From Pandoraea apista (lineage in GTDB: Bacteria; Pseudomonadota; Gammaproteobacteria; Burkholderiales; Burkholderiaceae): a stretch of DNA of 64,000 bases. Both the position numbers and the translations under genes were made by a program. Location: NCBI RefSeq assembly GCF_001465595.2, contig NZ_CP013481.2:4960001-5024000 (forward strand). Direction: 5' to 3'. Positions 55,281 through 64,000 of the stretch are shown here, in pieces (the first letter of the stretch is position 1; each line of letters opens with the position of its first letter). The notes under the pieces are model-generated. The model was not told the origin of the DNA and searched no databases. It worked only from the letters and a program-made list of their open reading frames with translations.

Positions 55281-55343
55281 GTACGCGATTTTAGCGAAAC
55301 CGGGGCAGTCTTGCTCGACGCCGCTCGCACCCTGCCCACGGTG

Positions 55344-56294
55344 TCAGACCGTCTTCCTCGCGGGGGCTGCGCCAAGTCCCCGGGCGTAAAGGCCGGCGGC
55401 CACCAGAATCATCACGCCGCCGAGCCATTGCGTCGGGTGCAACACAATGCCGAACGCCAGAAAGTCGACGGCGACCGCCACGACCGGATAGACGAAGCCG
55501 AACACGGCCAGACTCGACGTTGAAGCCTTCTGGAAGGCGCCGTACAGCAGCAGATACATGAATGTGGTGTGGAAAAGCCCCAGCGTCACCACAGCCCCGA
55601 TCTCGCGCGGCGCGGAGGGCAAATGATTGAAGTCCGCCATCCACACGAAGACCACGGCGCCGATCACCATGTGCAACGCTGCAATGATCTCGGGACGGAT
55701 CGTTCCGGCCAGCTTCTTCGTAAAGAGCGTTGTCGCCGCGTAGAGCGACGCGGCTGCCAACGCGCTCGCCACACCGATCAGATACTCCGCGCCGTGTACG
55801 CCACCCGGTTCTGCCAGGATCACCAGCCCGGCAAACGCTACGCCGAGACAACCGAGCGTTGCCAGCGACGGTCGCTCACGCGTGACAATCACCCCCGCCA
55901 GCACTAGCAGGAAGGGCTGCACGTTGTACACGACGGTCGTAATGCCCACGGAGGTCAACCGATACGCCGTGAACAGGAAATACCAGTTTGAAACGAGCGT
56001 AATGGCCCCGAGCGTGACATTCACGATCTGCCAGCGGGCCATCCGCAACCCGCGCCAGTAGCCCCGATAGGCGCACCACGCGCACAGGCTGGCCGCGCCG
56101 ATCAGGCACCGAAAGAAAACGACATTGAGCGCCGGTTGTCCCGACATCAGCACGAAGTAGCCAATCGTGCCGGAGATCACCATGGCGGCGATCATCAACA
56201 GGCGGCCGAGACGTTCATCGGCTTGCGCAGAGCGGGGTGCGGCGGAGCCCGACGGGGCAGAAGGCAAGGCGGTCGGACGGGGGGCTTCGGTCAT
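55344..56294 (-). CDS. DMT superfamily (EamA) membrane transporter
   Basis: A 316-residue protein with ten predicted helices in two EamA repeats. The first includes MVISGTIGYFVLMSGQPALNVVFFRCLIGA, and the second includes IAALHMVIGAVVFVWMADF and the STSSLAVFGFVYPVVAVAVDFLAF segment. These are metabolite or amino-acid exporters, and the cargo cannot be read. It is transcribed towards lipB, 64 bp away. Confidence 0.88.
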   Translation of the reverse strand: MTEAPRPTALPSAPSGSAAPRSAQADERLGRLLMIAAMVISGTIGYFVLMSGQPALNVVFFRCLIGAASLCAWCAYRGYWRGLRMARWQIVNVTLGAITLVSNWYFLFTAYRLTSVGITTVVYNVQPFLLVLAGVIVTRERPSLATLGCLGVAFAGLVILAEPGGVHGAEYLIGVASALAAASLYAATTLFTKKLAGTIRPEIIAALHMVIGAVVFVWMADFNHLPSAPREIGAVVTLGLFHTTFMYLLLYGAFQKASTSSLAVFGFVYPVVAVAVDFLAFGIVLHPTQWLGGVMILVAAGLYARGLGAAPARKTV

Positions 56295-56414
56295 CGGGAA
56301 ACGACTTCTTATGTTTTAACGCGTTATCGACAGATTCTCGGGTCGATTATTGCGCGTCTTGTTGTGAATTCCAGTAACACATTGACGGGATCGACATCCC
56401 CGTCTGAAACGGCA

Positions 56415-56451
56415 CACGCGCTCTCTGACATTCGCTGCCAGAGAGCGCGTG
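56415..56451. other. Long hairpin between DUF2917 and DMT genes
   Basis: CACGCGCTCTCTG and CAGAGAGCGCGTG form a 13-bp perfect stem with an 11-nt loop. No T tract follows on either strand. It may be a weak terminator or a mRNA-stabilising element after the DUF2917 gene. Confidence 0.5.
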
Positions 56452-56480
56452 GTATCGACGGGCTGACGCCCCGGGTATTC

Positions 56481-56813
56481 TCAGGCGGCAGCCGCGCAGG
56501 AATTGGCCTCACGGGCCGCACGGCGTCCGGCGAGCCACTTGCCCAGCACACGCGACAGCGAAAAGCGACGGCTGACTTCGCGTTCCAGTTCGGCTTCCGC
56601 CACATTATCGGATGACACCCAGTAACGGCGCCCCGGCTCGACGGCAAGGCGCTGGCCGGGCATCAGCCAGTAGTCGCGCGGATCGCCGGCACGTGTCACC
56701 CAGACTGCCGAGCCCCGGGCAACAAGCGTATGCTCGTGGTGCAGGTCGAGGGTGACCACTTCGCCCGGACGAATACCGTAGAAGTACTGCACCTTTGTCA
56801 AATTGTTTTGCAT
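56481..56813 (-). CDS. DUF2917 domain protein
   Basis: A 110-residue protein with the DUF2917 pattern: GEVVTLDLHHEHTLVARGSAVWVTRAGDPRDYWLMPGQRLAVEPGRRYWVSSDNVAEAELE, a small beta-sandwich (cupin-like) domain of unknown function. A basic C-terminal tail with a Cys follows. It is divergent from the LysR gene with about 100 bp between the starts, a frequent arrangement for a regulator and its target. Confidence 0.85.
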   Translation of the reverse strand: MQNNLTKVQYFYGIRPGEVVTLDLHHEHTLVARGSAVWVTRAGDPRDYWLMPGQRLAVEPGRRYWVSSDNVAEAELEREVSRRFSLSRVLGKWLAGRRAAREANSCAAAA

Positions 56814-56913
56814 TTTACGACCCCCACTCAGTGCGAGACAATGACTGAATCATAGGGACTGCCAAGCGCTATACCAAACGACATATTTTCACGGCCTTGC
56901 GAATAAAGCTCAC

Positions 56914-57954
56914 ATGGATCTTCGGAGACTTCCCAACCTGAGCGCCCTGCGCGCCTTCGAGGCGGCTGCCCGTCTCGAGAGTTTCTCGCGTGCGGCCGAG
57001 GAGTTATTCGTCACGCACGGCGCCATCAGTCACCAGATTCGCGCACTGGAGCAGGAGCTGGGCACCACGCTCTTCGCCCGCAACGGCAAGCGCATCAGCA
57101 TTACTCCGGCGGGGCGCCAGTACGCCGCATCGATCCGCACGGCTCTCGGCGACATCGCTCAGGCGACACGTAAATTGCAGGCGGGCACGCGCAGCGAACG
57201 GCGTCTGGTACTGACCACCATGCCATCGTTTGCGAGCCGGTGGCTAACCCCGCGCATCGGTCGCTTCATCGATCGGCACCCCGAACTGGAAGTGGAGTTG
57301 CGGTGCAGCGCTCAGCTCACCGACTTCGAGCGTGACGATGTGGACATCGCCCTTCGCATGGGCAAAGGTAACTGGCCCGGGCTGCACATCGAGAAAGTGC
57401 TCGACGATGTCTTCTTCCCGGCGTGCAGTCCGTCATACAACGATGGGAAGCTTCCGCAGACCTCGGACGAGTTCCGTCGCAGCACATTGCTGCGCTCGGA
57501 GGGCGAGCCGTGGGCACCGTGGTTTGCGGCGGCGGGCTTCGACCTGCCCGAGCCCACGCAGGGCATGATGTACGAAGATTCGGGGATGCTGTCTCAGGCG
57601 GCCATCGTCGGGCAGGGCGTGGCGCTCGTGCGACGCTCGCTGGCCGTGGGCGACATCATGGCGGGACGCCTCGTGCGGCTTTCCGACGTGGATACCCCGT
57701 GCGAGTGGGATTACTACTTCGTGTGTCCGCCCGCCGTGCTTGAAACGCAGCGCGTTCAGGCGTTCCGAACGTGGTTTCTGGAGGAGTTGGCGGCGTTCGA
57801 GAAGGTGAAGCACATGCAGCGCCGCCCGACGAAACCGAGCCCGGCGGCGTTGGCGGCCGGCATGGCCGCCACGGCGGGCGAGATGACGACGGACGCGCAG
57901 TTGGGACTGGACCCCGCCCTGCCCACCGACGACGGCGCGCCGACCCATGCGTGA
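56914..57954 (+). CDS. LysR-type transcriptional regulator (GcvA-like)
   Basis: A 346-residue regulator. The N-terminal winged HTH (LPNLSALRAFEAAARLESFSRAAEELFVTHGAISHQIRALEQELG) and the C-terminal effector domain (LTTMPSFASRWLTPRIGRF, DVDIALRMGKGNW, FFPACSP) match the GcvA/AmpR subgroup. A 45-residue Ala-rich tail follows. The divergent DUF2917 gene is the likely target. The effector is unknown. Confidence 0.93.
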   Translation: MDLRRLPNLSALRAFEAAARLESFSRAAEELFVTHGAISHQIRALEQELGTTLFARNGKRISITPAGRQYAASIRTALGDIAQATRKLQAGTRSERRLVLTTMPSFASRWLTPRIGRFIDRHPELEVELRCSAQLTDFERDDVDIALRMGKGNWPGLHIEKVLDDVFFPACSPSYNDGKLPQTSDEFRRSTLLRSEGEPWAPWFAAAGFDLPEPTQGMMYEDSGMLSQAAIVGQGVALVRRSLAVGDIMAGRLVRLSDVDTPCEWDYYFVCPPAVLETQRVQAFRTWFLEELAAFEKVKHMQRRPTKPSPAALAAGMAATAGEMTTDAQLGLDPALPTDDGAPTHA

Positions 57955-58000
57955 AGCGTGACGCGCGTGCGCCTCACCCGCCGCGCATCCGACGCTGACC

Positions 58001-58273
58001 TTACAGCACGACCTTGACCATTGGGTGGCCGGTCAGCGCACGATAGATATCGTCGAGGTGCGCCTTCGAGTGAGCGCGCACGGTAACGGTCAGCCCGAGA
58101 TACTTACCCGAACTGGACGGCCGCATTTCCACAGTCGCGGCATCGAATTCCGCGTCGAACTCCCGCAGCAGCGCCACGATGGCGTCGGCAAATCCGTCTT
58201 GCGTCGCCCCCATCACCTTGATGGGGAAGTCACACGGAAACTCGAGCAGACTCTCCTTCTTTTCCGTCGTCAT
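58001..58273 (-). CDS. DUF493 family protein (YbeD-like)
   Basis: A 90-residue ACT-like regulatory domain: LLEFPCDFPIKVMGATQDGFADAIVALLREFDAEFDAATVEMRPSSSGKYLGLTVTVRA. YbeD-type proteins accompany lipB/lipA or dat genes across proteobacteria. Function is unproven. It starts in an ATGA overlap with dat. Confidence 0.92.
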   Translation of the reverse strand: MTTEKKESLLEFPCDFPIKVMGATQDGFADAIVALLREFDAEFDAATVEMRPSSSGKYLGLTVTVRAHSKAHLDDIYRALTGHPMVKVVL

Positions 58274-59118
58274 AGTGCCTCCTTGGCGCGTTGATAGGCC
58301 GCGTACAGCGCGCGGAAGACGGGTCCCGGCTTACCATCGCCCACCGGCTTGCCGTCGAGTGTGACTACCGCCAGCACTTCCTTCGTGGCCGACGTGATGA
58401 GCAGTTCGTCGGCATTGCGCACTTCGGCTTCGCTCACTACCTGCTCATGGAATGCAATGCCGCATTCCCGCGCGAGACTTTCGAGCACACCGTAACGAAT
58501 ACCTTCGAGAATCCGATTATCGCGCGGCGGTGCAAACATTTCACCACCCTTGACGACCCACACATTGCTCGAAGACGCCTCGGTCAGATTGCCGTCACGG
58601 AACTGGATCGTCTCCTGAACCTCGTGATCGGCCGCGTATTGCGCCATCAGCACGTTGCCCAGCAGCGAGGTCGACTTGATGTGACAGTTCAGCCAGCGGC
58701 GATCTTCGTGCGTGACCGCCCCGACGCCCTGCTCCACCTTCTCGCGGTTCGGCAGCGTGAGGGGCGTGGCAATGCCGAACACGGTGGGCGTGATGTCCTT
58801 CGGGAACGTGTGCTGACGAGGCGCTACGCCACGCGTGACCTGCACGTAGACGCTATGCGGATCGGCGGCGCAAGTGGCCGACAGGCGTGCGAAGAGCGCT
58901 TCCCATTCGGCTCGGGTGTACGGATTCGCGATGCGAATTTCGGCGAGGCTGCGCTCGAGGCGGTCAAGATGCTGCGCGAGACGGAACGGCTTGCCGTGAT
59001 ACACCGGCACGACTTCATAAATGCCGTCGCCGAAGAGGAAACCGCGATCGAGTACGGAGATTTTCGCGTCGCTGAGCGGAATCAGGTCGCCATTGAGCCA
59101 GACGGTGGGGTTATCCAT
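58270..59118 (-). CDS. dat: D-amino acid aminotransferase (class IV PLP)
   Basis: A 282-residue fold-type IV aminotransferase. The PLP lysine is in LNCHIKSTSLLGNVLMAQ, and the family motifs FLFGDGIYEVVPVYHGKPF and LTEASSSNVWVVKGG are present. It makes D-glutamate or D-alanine from keto acids for the wall, or branched-chain amino acids if the substrate differs. A nearby D,D-carboxypeptidase suggests a wall context. It is coupled to ybeD. Confidence 0.9.
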   Translation of the reverse strand: MDNPTVWLNGDLIPLSDAKISVLDRGFLFGDGIYEVVPVYHGKPFRLAQHLDRLERSLAEIRIANPYTRAEWEALFARLSATCAADPHSVYVQVTRGVAPRQHTFPKDITPTVFGIATPLTLPNREKVEQGVGAVTHEDRRWLNCHIKSTSLLGNVLMAQYAADHEVQETIQFRDGNLTEASSSNVWVVKGGEMFAPPRDNRILEGIRYGVLESLARECGIAFHEQVVSEAEVRNADELLITSATKEVLAVVTLDGKPVGDGKPGPVFRALYAAYQRAKEAL

Positions 59119-59153
59119 GTTTGCAAGGTGCGCGCCAAACGCGCGGCGAAAGG

Positions 59154-59176
59154 AAAAAACGCGCCCACCGGGCGCG
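59154..59176 (-). terminator. Intrinsic terminator after dacC
   Basis: CGCGCCC pairs with GGGCGCG over a 3-nt loop, followed on the minus strand by six T. It lies about 120 bp past the dacC stop and just upstream of dat. Confidence 0.8.
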
Positions 59177-59293
59177 CCTTAACGTTGTAGCAGGCCCGCA
59201 CCGCGAGCCTGCCAGACCGGAGCCGGGCCAACGCATGCATGCTACGCGTCTGCACCGGCGAACGTCCCGCGAGCGGGACGTCACATCCCATCG

Positions 59294-60481
59294 TTACTTC
59301 TTCACGAACATCAGGCGCAGGGCATCCCAGGCACGGCCGATGAAGCTGGCCTGCGGCACGTCGGCGAGGGCCACGACCGGGAATTCGGCCAATTGCTTGC
59401 CGTCGGCCATGACCTTGACGGTGCCCACCGGAGCGCCGTTGGCGAGCGGCGCAATCAGCGGCTCACGCAATTCGAGCTGCGGCTTGATCTTGTCGGCCAT
59501 GCCCTTCGGCACCGTGATGAAAGTGTCCTTCTTCACGCCGATCTTCAACTCGCTGTCCTTGCCCTTCCACACCTTGGGCGTGGCCACGACCTGATTCGCG
59601 CCGTACACGCGCAGCGTGTCGAAGTTCTGGTAGCCGTAGTTCAGCGCCGAGAGACTGTCCTGCACGCGGGCGCGCTCGGTCGGCTCGCCCACGACCACCG
59701 ACAGCACGCGGCGGTTCACGCCCGGCGTACCCGGCAGCGGGCGCGACGCCGTCGACACGAGGCAGTAGCCCGCTTCCTTCGTGTGGCCGGTCTTCAGGCC
59801 ATCGACCGTCGGATCGAGATACAGCAAACGGTTACGGTTCGGCTGACGGATGTTGTTATACGTGAAGCTCTTCTCCGAGTAGATCTTGTAGTACTCGGGG
59901 AAGTCTTGAATCATGTGCGTCGACAGCGTGGCGATGTCGGCCACGGTCGTGTAATGCTGCGGGTCGGTCAGGCCGTCGACGTTCGTGTAATGGGTGTTCT
60001 TCAGGCCCATACGCTGCGCCGCGCGGTTCATCAGCTCGACGAAACCCGGCTGCGAGCCGCCCACGAGTTCGGCCAGCGCAATCGATGCGTCGTTACCCGA
60101 CTGGATGATCATGCCATATACGAGATCGTGCACCGAGACCGGCTTGCCGGCTTCGATGAACGTACGTGATTCGTCGCGACCGACCTTGCGAACCGACTCG
60201 CCCGGAATTACGGTCTGATCCATCGAAATGCGCTTGTCGCGCAGTGCTTCGAAGATCAGGTACGAAGTCATGATCTTCGTGAGCGAAGCCGGCTCCACAC
60301 GCGCATCGGGGTCACCGGCGGCGAGCACCTGACCGCTGGTGACGTCGACGATGGTCCATGCCTTGGCCGTCATCGGCGGCGGCGGAATCTGTTGAGCACG
60401 GGCAGGAAGCGCAGCAAGCGAGCCGCAAGCGACGAGCGCCGCAGCAGCGGCAGCACGGGACAGCGAAGCGTTGAATTTCAT
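59294..60481 (-). CDS. dacC: D-alanyl-D-alanine carboxypeptidase (PBP5/6 family)
   Basis: A 395-residue periplasmic low-molecular-mass PBP. It has a signal peptide (MKFNASLSRAAAAAALVACGSLAALPARAQ), the catalytic SxxK in ASLTKIM, SGN in IIQSGNDASIAL, and KTG in DGLKTGHTKEAGYC, then the C-terminal beta domain and an amphipathic helix (SFIGRAWDALRLMFVKK) for membrane attachment. It trims terminal D-Ala from peptidoglycan. The gene may equally be called dacA. Confidence 0.95.
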   Translation of the reverse strand: MKFNASLSRAAAAAALVACGSLAALPARAQQIPPPPMTAKAWTIVDVTSGQVLAAGDPDARVEPASLTKIMTSYLIFEALRDKRISMDQTVIPGESVRKVGRDESRTFIEAGKPVSVHDLVYGMIIQSGNDASIALAELVGGSQPGFVELMNRAAQRMGLKNTHYTNVDGLTDPQHYTTVADIATLSTHMIQDFPEYYKIYSEKSFTYNNIRQPNRNRLLYLDPTVDGLKTGHTKEAGYCLVSTASRPLPGTPGVNRRVLSVVVGEPTERARVQDSLSALNYGYQNFDTLRVYGANQVVATPKVWKGKDSELKIGVKKDTFITVPKGMADKIKPQLELREPLIAPLANGAPVGTVKVMADGKQLAEFPVVALADVPQASFIGRAWDALRLMFVKK

Positions 60482-60733
60482 TGGCGATGAGGAAAACGAT
60501 GTGAGACTCAGAGGCATCTGCGCTTGAAGAAGCGCCGTGCAACCGACGCTTCGACAAACGCGCGGCACGGCGAAGAAGACAGCGGCACCGTAGCGCCGGT
60601 GCCATGCCTGTCCGGGACATAGACCCAGGAAGGCGCGACATGGTTCAGATGCGAATTATACCCGCCGCGATTTCACGCCCCCAGCGGGGCGGCCCGGCGC
60701 GGCCGAAATTGGCCGAAATTCGCCCCGGGTGTA

Positions 60734-61363
60734 TCAATGACGCCACGCGTCGACCACGATCTGTTTCAGCAGGGGTAACAGGCCGTGGAAGAAATGCTCG
60801 CCCCCGGGTATGACCACCACCGGCAAGGTCTGCGGACGCGCCCAGTCCAGCACCGATTGCAGCGGCACGGTGTCGTCCACTTCGCCGTGAATGACGAGCG
60901 TGTCGGCCGGCACCGTTGCCACCTCCCAGTTGCTCGCTGCCGTGCCGACGAAGACCAGACGTTGCGCTGGCGTACCGGCCGCCTCCAGCGTCTTTGCGAC
61001 GTGCGAGAGGACGAACGTGCCGAATGAGAACCCGGCGAGGGCCAGCGGCAGCGTTTCCCAGCCCGGTTGCCGGCGCATCCAGTCGATCACTGCCAGGAGA
61101 TCGTCGCGTTCGCCAATACCCTTGTCGTGCTCGCCCTCCGACTTGCCGACGCCGCGAAAATTCGGGCGCACCACGGCGTAGCCGAGTTGAACGAACGCGC
61201 GGGCAAGCGTCTGCGCAACCTTGTTATCGAGCGTGCCGCCGAAGAGCGGGTGGGGATGCGCCACGAGTGTGATCCCGCGCGGCGCGCCGGCCGGACGGTC
61301 GATGGCGATTTCGATGGCACCGACCGGGCCGTCGATAGTGAAGCGTTCAGTCTGAGCGTTCAT
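60734..61363 (-). CDS. Alpha/beta hydrolase (COG2945-type)
   Basis: A 209-residue serine hydrolase. PHPLFGGTLDNKVAQTLARAF forms the oxyanion-hole region, the nucleophile is in AGFSFGTFV, the acid is in VIHGEVDDTVP, and the catalytic His is in PGGEHFFHG. The substrate is unknown, with an ester or lactone likely for the group. It stands alone between dacC and the ferredoxin gene. Confidence 0.88.
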   Translation of the reverse strand: MNAQTERFTIDGPVGAIEIAIDRPAGAPRGITLVAHPHPLFGGTLDNKVAQTLARAFVQLGYAVVRPNFRGVGKSEGEHDKGIGERDDLLAVIDWMRRQPGWETLPLALAGFSFGTFVLSHVAKTLEAAGTPAQRLVFVGTAASNWEVATVPADTLVIHGEVDDTVPLQSVLDWARPQTLPVVVIPGGEHFFHGLLPLLKQIVVDAWRH

Positions 61364-61494
61364 GAGCGGTATTGGGCTGGGGTGCGCCGGCGGAGCCTGC
61401 CGCGCGGCGCCACTTAACGAGGAATCGATAAGCCGGCAAGTCGATGAATCAGGTGAACCGATTCATCGACGCACCGAGGCAGACTCGGCCGGAT

Positions 61495-61824
61495 TCAGTC
61501 GATCAGCAGGCGCTCGACGATCTCGCCTTGCGCCAGATGCTTCTCGACGATCTCGTCGATATCGGTTTCGTCGATATACGTGTACCAGGTCCCTTCCGGA
61601 TAAATCACCACGACAGGACCTTGCTCGCAACGATCAAGGCACCCGGCCTTGTTCACGCGCACCTTGCCGGGACCGGCCAGGCCGAGCTGCTTGACCTTCT
61701 TCTTCGCGTATTCCTGCATCGCCTGCGCGTTGCAGTTGGCACAGGAAGGGCGATCTGCGCCGGGTTCGCGCTGATTCAGGCAGAAAAAGACGTGATGCTG
61801 GTAGTACTGCGGCTGGGTGGCCAT
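61495..61824 (-). CDS. 2Fe-2S ferredoxin, thioredoxin-like type
   Basis: A 109-residue thioredoxin-fold ferredoxin. Cluster cysteines are in FFCLNQ, SCANCNA and GCLDRCEQGPVVVIYP. DEIVEKHLAQGEIVERLL closes the protein. The start at 61824 (MATQPQYYQHHVFFC) fits the family. An electron-transfer role is likely, partner unknown. Confidence 0.9.
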   Translation of the reverse strand: MATQPQYYQHHVFFCLNQREPGADRPSCANCNAQAMQEYAKKKVKQLGLAGPGKVRVNKAGCLDRCEQGPVVVIYPEGTWYTYIDETDIDEIVEKHLAQGEIVERLLID

Positions 61825-61996
61825 ATCGGTGCTTTTGGGGAGTGGCAACGTATTGCGGGCCATTCTAACCGACCTGCCCGGCAGCTGCGGGCGCACGCGC
61901 CAGATGGGCCCGGCGCGCCGCATGCCAGGCATGCGGATTTGCGAAATCCGGGACGGACATGGCAGACGCGCCATGCCCTGCCCCGCCGCGATGAGG

Positions 61997-63538
61997 TCAG
62001 CGCAAACGTCGCTGCACCGCCATGAAGGCGGCACAGAGCGCCGCCAGACATGCGAAGCCGAAGAACACATTCACGCACGCGAGCACGAGCGCCTGTTGCG
62101 ACGCCAGCCCGCCGACCCACGCCGACGCCATATGCGATGCCGTTGCCGGGTCGACACTCGCGCCGAATGCCTGCTGCGCCTGCGACACCGCAGCGTTGTA
62201 TGCTGGATTGAGCGGGGTCATCGACGGCGTGAGCTGATGCATGAAGACCGCCTGCCGGTCTTGCATCAACACCGCCATGACCGACACCGACATGGAACTC
62301 ACCAACTGACGCACGATGTTCTTCGTCTGATAACCGTGCTGGAAAACATACTCGTCCATGCCGCGAAACGTCAGCTCGGCAATCGGAATCATGGCGAACA
62401 CGCCGCCCAGCCCGCTCAGCACCATCGGCAGAATCAGCCATTGGCTCGACACCCCGGGATAGGTCTGCGACAGCAGGAACGCGTAGCCAAGCAGACACAG
62501 ATACCCGAGCAACACGAACGGCTTGAGCTGCACGAACTTCGGACGCGCCATCGTGTACATCACGGCCACGACAAGACTCGTCACCGACGCCACCGCTTGC
62601 AGATAGCCCGTGTGCTCCACGCTCCAGTTCAGTCCCTGTTGCATGTAGATCGGGAACAGATACGACGTCGAGTAGGAGAAGAAGTAATACACGGCGTAAC
62701 CGCCCAACCCAAGCACATAGACGGGATTGCGCACCAGAACGCGAAAATCGATCAGCGGCTTGTGATGCGAGTATTGATGCCACATGTAGCCGATCGCGCA
62801 GATCGCACCGACCAGGCACAGTTCGAGCAGATGCAGCGGATTCGAGAAGAAGTCGAAACGCGAGCGCTGCATCATCACTTCGACGAACAGCACACCTGCG
62901 GCAAAGAAGACAATGCCGCGCATCTCGAATTCTCCCTCGTCGCGCAACCGCTCACGAAAGTCAGGAATCACGAACCACGAGGCAAGCGCCCCCGCAAGCG
63001 CGATCGGCACAATGGCGAAGAACACCGACGACCATAAGAAATGGTCGACGAGATAGCTCGCAAGCAGCGGTGCGGAAATCTGCCCGCCGAAGAACCCATA
63101 GGTGAAGAAGAGCAAGGCCCGCAGCCGCAATTCGGGCGCGAAGCACAGGTTGATGAGGATCCGGCTGGCAGTAAACAGCGACCCGGCGCCGAGACCGAGC
63201 ACAAAGCGCGCGACGGCAAGTTCGGTTGGCGTATGGGCCATGCCGCACAACCCGGCGCCAAACGCCATGAGTGTGAGCGCGCCGGCAAGGAACGTGCGAT
63301 ATCCCAGACGCGCGGCCAGCCAGCGCTGCTTCAGAATGACCAGGATCCCGGCCACGGCGTATAGCGTGGAGACGAAGGCGTACTCCTCGGGTGCCGCACC
63401 CACGCCACCCGCGATATGCGACGAGGCGAACACGAACATGCCGTTTTCCAGCATTTCTATGCCCGTGGCAGCGGCGATCACAGCCATCAGCACTCGCTGA
63501 CGTGTCTTGTGCGCAAATATCGATCCCCCGTGACTCAT
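61997..63538 (-). CDS. MFS transporter, DHA2-like
   Basis: A 513-residue protein with about 14 helices in the major facilitator pattern. Visible are the motif C-like ARFVLGLGAGSLFTASRILI, the central LYAVAGILVILKQRWLAARLGYR and a QQGLNWSVEHTGYLQAVASVTSLV segment. DHA2 members export drugs, siderophores or metabolites. The start at 63538 follows GAGGCGGAG. A Met five codons upstream is also possible. No efflux partner (EmrA type) is adjacent. Confidence 0.85.
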   Translation of the reverse strand: MSHGGSIFAHKTRQRVLMAVIAAATGIEMLENGMFVFASSHIAGGVGAAPEEYAFVSTLYAVAGILVILKQRWLAARLGYRTFLAGALTLMAFGAGLCGMAHTPTELAVARFVLGLGAGSLFTASRILINLCFAPELRLRALLFFTYGFFGGQISAPLLASYLVDHFLWSSVFFAIVPIALAGALASWFVIPDFRERLRDEGEFEMRGIVFFAAGVLFVEVMMQRSRFDFFSNPLHLLELCLVGAICAIGYMWHQYSHHKPLIDFRVLVRNPVYVLGLGGYAVYYFFSYSTSYLFPIYMQQGLNWSVEHTGYLQAVASVTSLVVAVMYTMARPKFVQLKPFVLLGYLCLLGYAFLLSQTYPGVSSQWLILPMVLSGLGGVFAMIPIAELTFRGMDEYVFQHGYQTKNIVRQLVSSMSVSVMAVLMQDRQAVFMHQLTPSMTPLNPAYNAAVSQAQQAFGASVDPATASHMASAWVGGLASQQALVLACVNVFFGFACLAALCAAFMAVQRRLR

Positions 63539-63735
63539 CTCCGCCTCACCCATGAAAAACGCCCGGAATCTGCCTGAAGATGCCGGGCGGTCGCGGCACA
63601 CTGAGTATCAGCATGCCTTACATGGGAGTTTAGGATCGACGAGCCGCCTCACCAATGGGATGGCGGCCAATACGCTATTGCCGATTTGACAACAATCCGC
63701 CGCCCGTTCGCTCGCTCAGCCGGATGGGACGGGGC

Positions 63736-64000
63736 TTAGCGCTGATTCCCGACGCTGCGGGCAGGGCCGCGATGACTGGGATCGAACATCGCAAGCAGGT
63801 AGATCAGCACGAGATACGGCCACGTCCAGGCGAGCCAGCGCGCCAGCACGTTGAAATGCACATAACGGCCTTGTCTCCATGACTGAAGCGCCGCCTCGTA
63901 GTAGGGGTTGGCGGGCAGCAGATTGACGAAAACAAGCAGCACGACTAGCGCCGCCAGCGCGACGGCACCGCGCAGCGCGCGCGGTCCGCGTCCGGCAACG
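63736..64000 (-). CDS. VanZ-like family protein, C-terminal part (5' end outside window)
   Basis: Only the last 87 or so residues are visible. They hold one helix (ALAALVVLLVFVNLLPANPYYE), a polar segment with WRQGRYVHFNVLARWLAWTWP and a second helix ending in LIYLLAMFDP. This pattern resembles the C-terminus of VanZ-like membrane proteins of Burkholderiales. The frame enters from beyond base 64000, and the identification is tentative. Confidence 0.5.
   Translation of the reverse strand, partial: VAGRGPRALRGAVALAALVVLLVFVNLLPANPYYEAALQSWRQGRYVHFNVLARWLAWTWPYLVLIYLLAMFDPSHRGPARSVGNQR

Overview
The window is a high-GC, densely coded chromosomal segment of a betaproteobacterium. Gene content and order (cox cluster, gpsA-secB-grxC, gpmA-ctp, PTS-gsh, glnK-amtB, dat-ybeD) point to Burkholderiaceae, most likely Pandoraea or a close relative. 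The genus is inferred from protein character and synteny, not from a search. Most of it is core chromosome. No tRNA, rRNA, CRISPR array, insertion sequence or prophage was seen.

Layout. 1-9345 (minus strand) is an aa3-type cytochrome c oxidase locus: heme O/A synthesis (ctaB partial, ctaA), a SCO-like protein, SURF1, subunits III, I and II, CtaG, and small membrane proteins including a 39-residue one. 9916-19347 is an accessory block: a LuxR-type AHL receptor without a visible luxI, converging on an eight-gene minus-strand operon. In transcription order the operon encodes SbnA-like, SbnB-like, PurA-like, AurF-like diiron oxygenase, N-acylornithine-carbamoyltransferase-like, threonine-synthase-like, D-amino-acid-oxidase-like and flavin-reductase-like proteins. 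It looks like a small-molecule pathway built on L-2,3-diaminopropionate, under a candidate lux-box promoter. This is the most novel part of the window.

19685-32571 returns to housekeeping genes: a BioC-like methyltransferase, comF, trmL, a macrodomain protein, gpsA-secB-grxC-rhodanese, gpmA, a C-terminal processing protease, a ThiF/MoeB protein, the cytoplasmic PTS (EI, HPr, EIIA-Man) and gshB. A LuxR-family regulator and a structured intergenic region separate gshB from gshA. 36108-38872 is a porin-glnK-amtB operon with a textbook sigma-54 promoter and an upstream NtrC-type palindrome.

39268-53060 holds ubiK, comM, two thioredoxin-like proteins, the dctB-dctD two-component system next to dctA, and an ABC importer with an IclR regulator and an N-formylglutamate-amidohydrolase-like enzyme. 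53541-64000 holds lipA-lipB, a DMT exporter, DUF2917 and LysR genes, ybeD-dat, a D,D-carboxypeptidase, a hydrolase, a 2Fe-2S ferredoxin, an MFS transporter and a partial VanZ-like gene.
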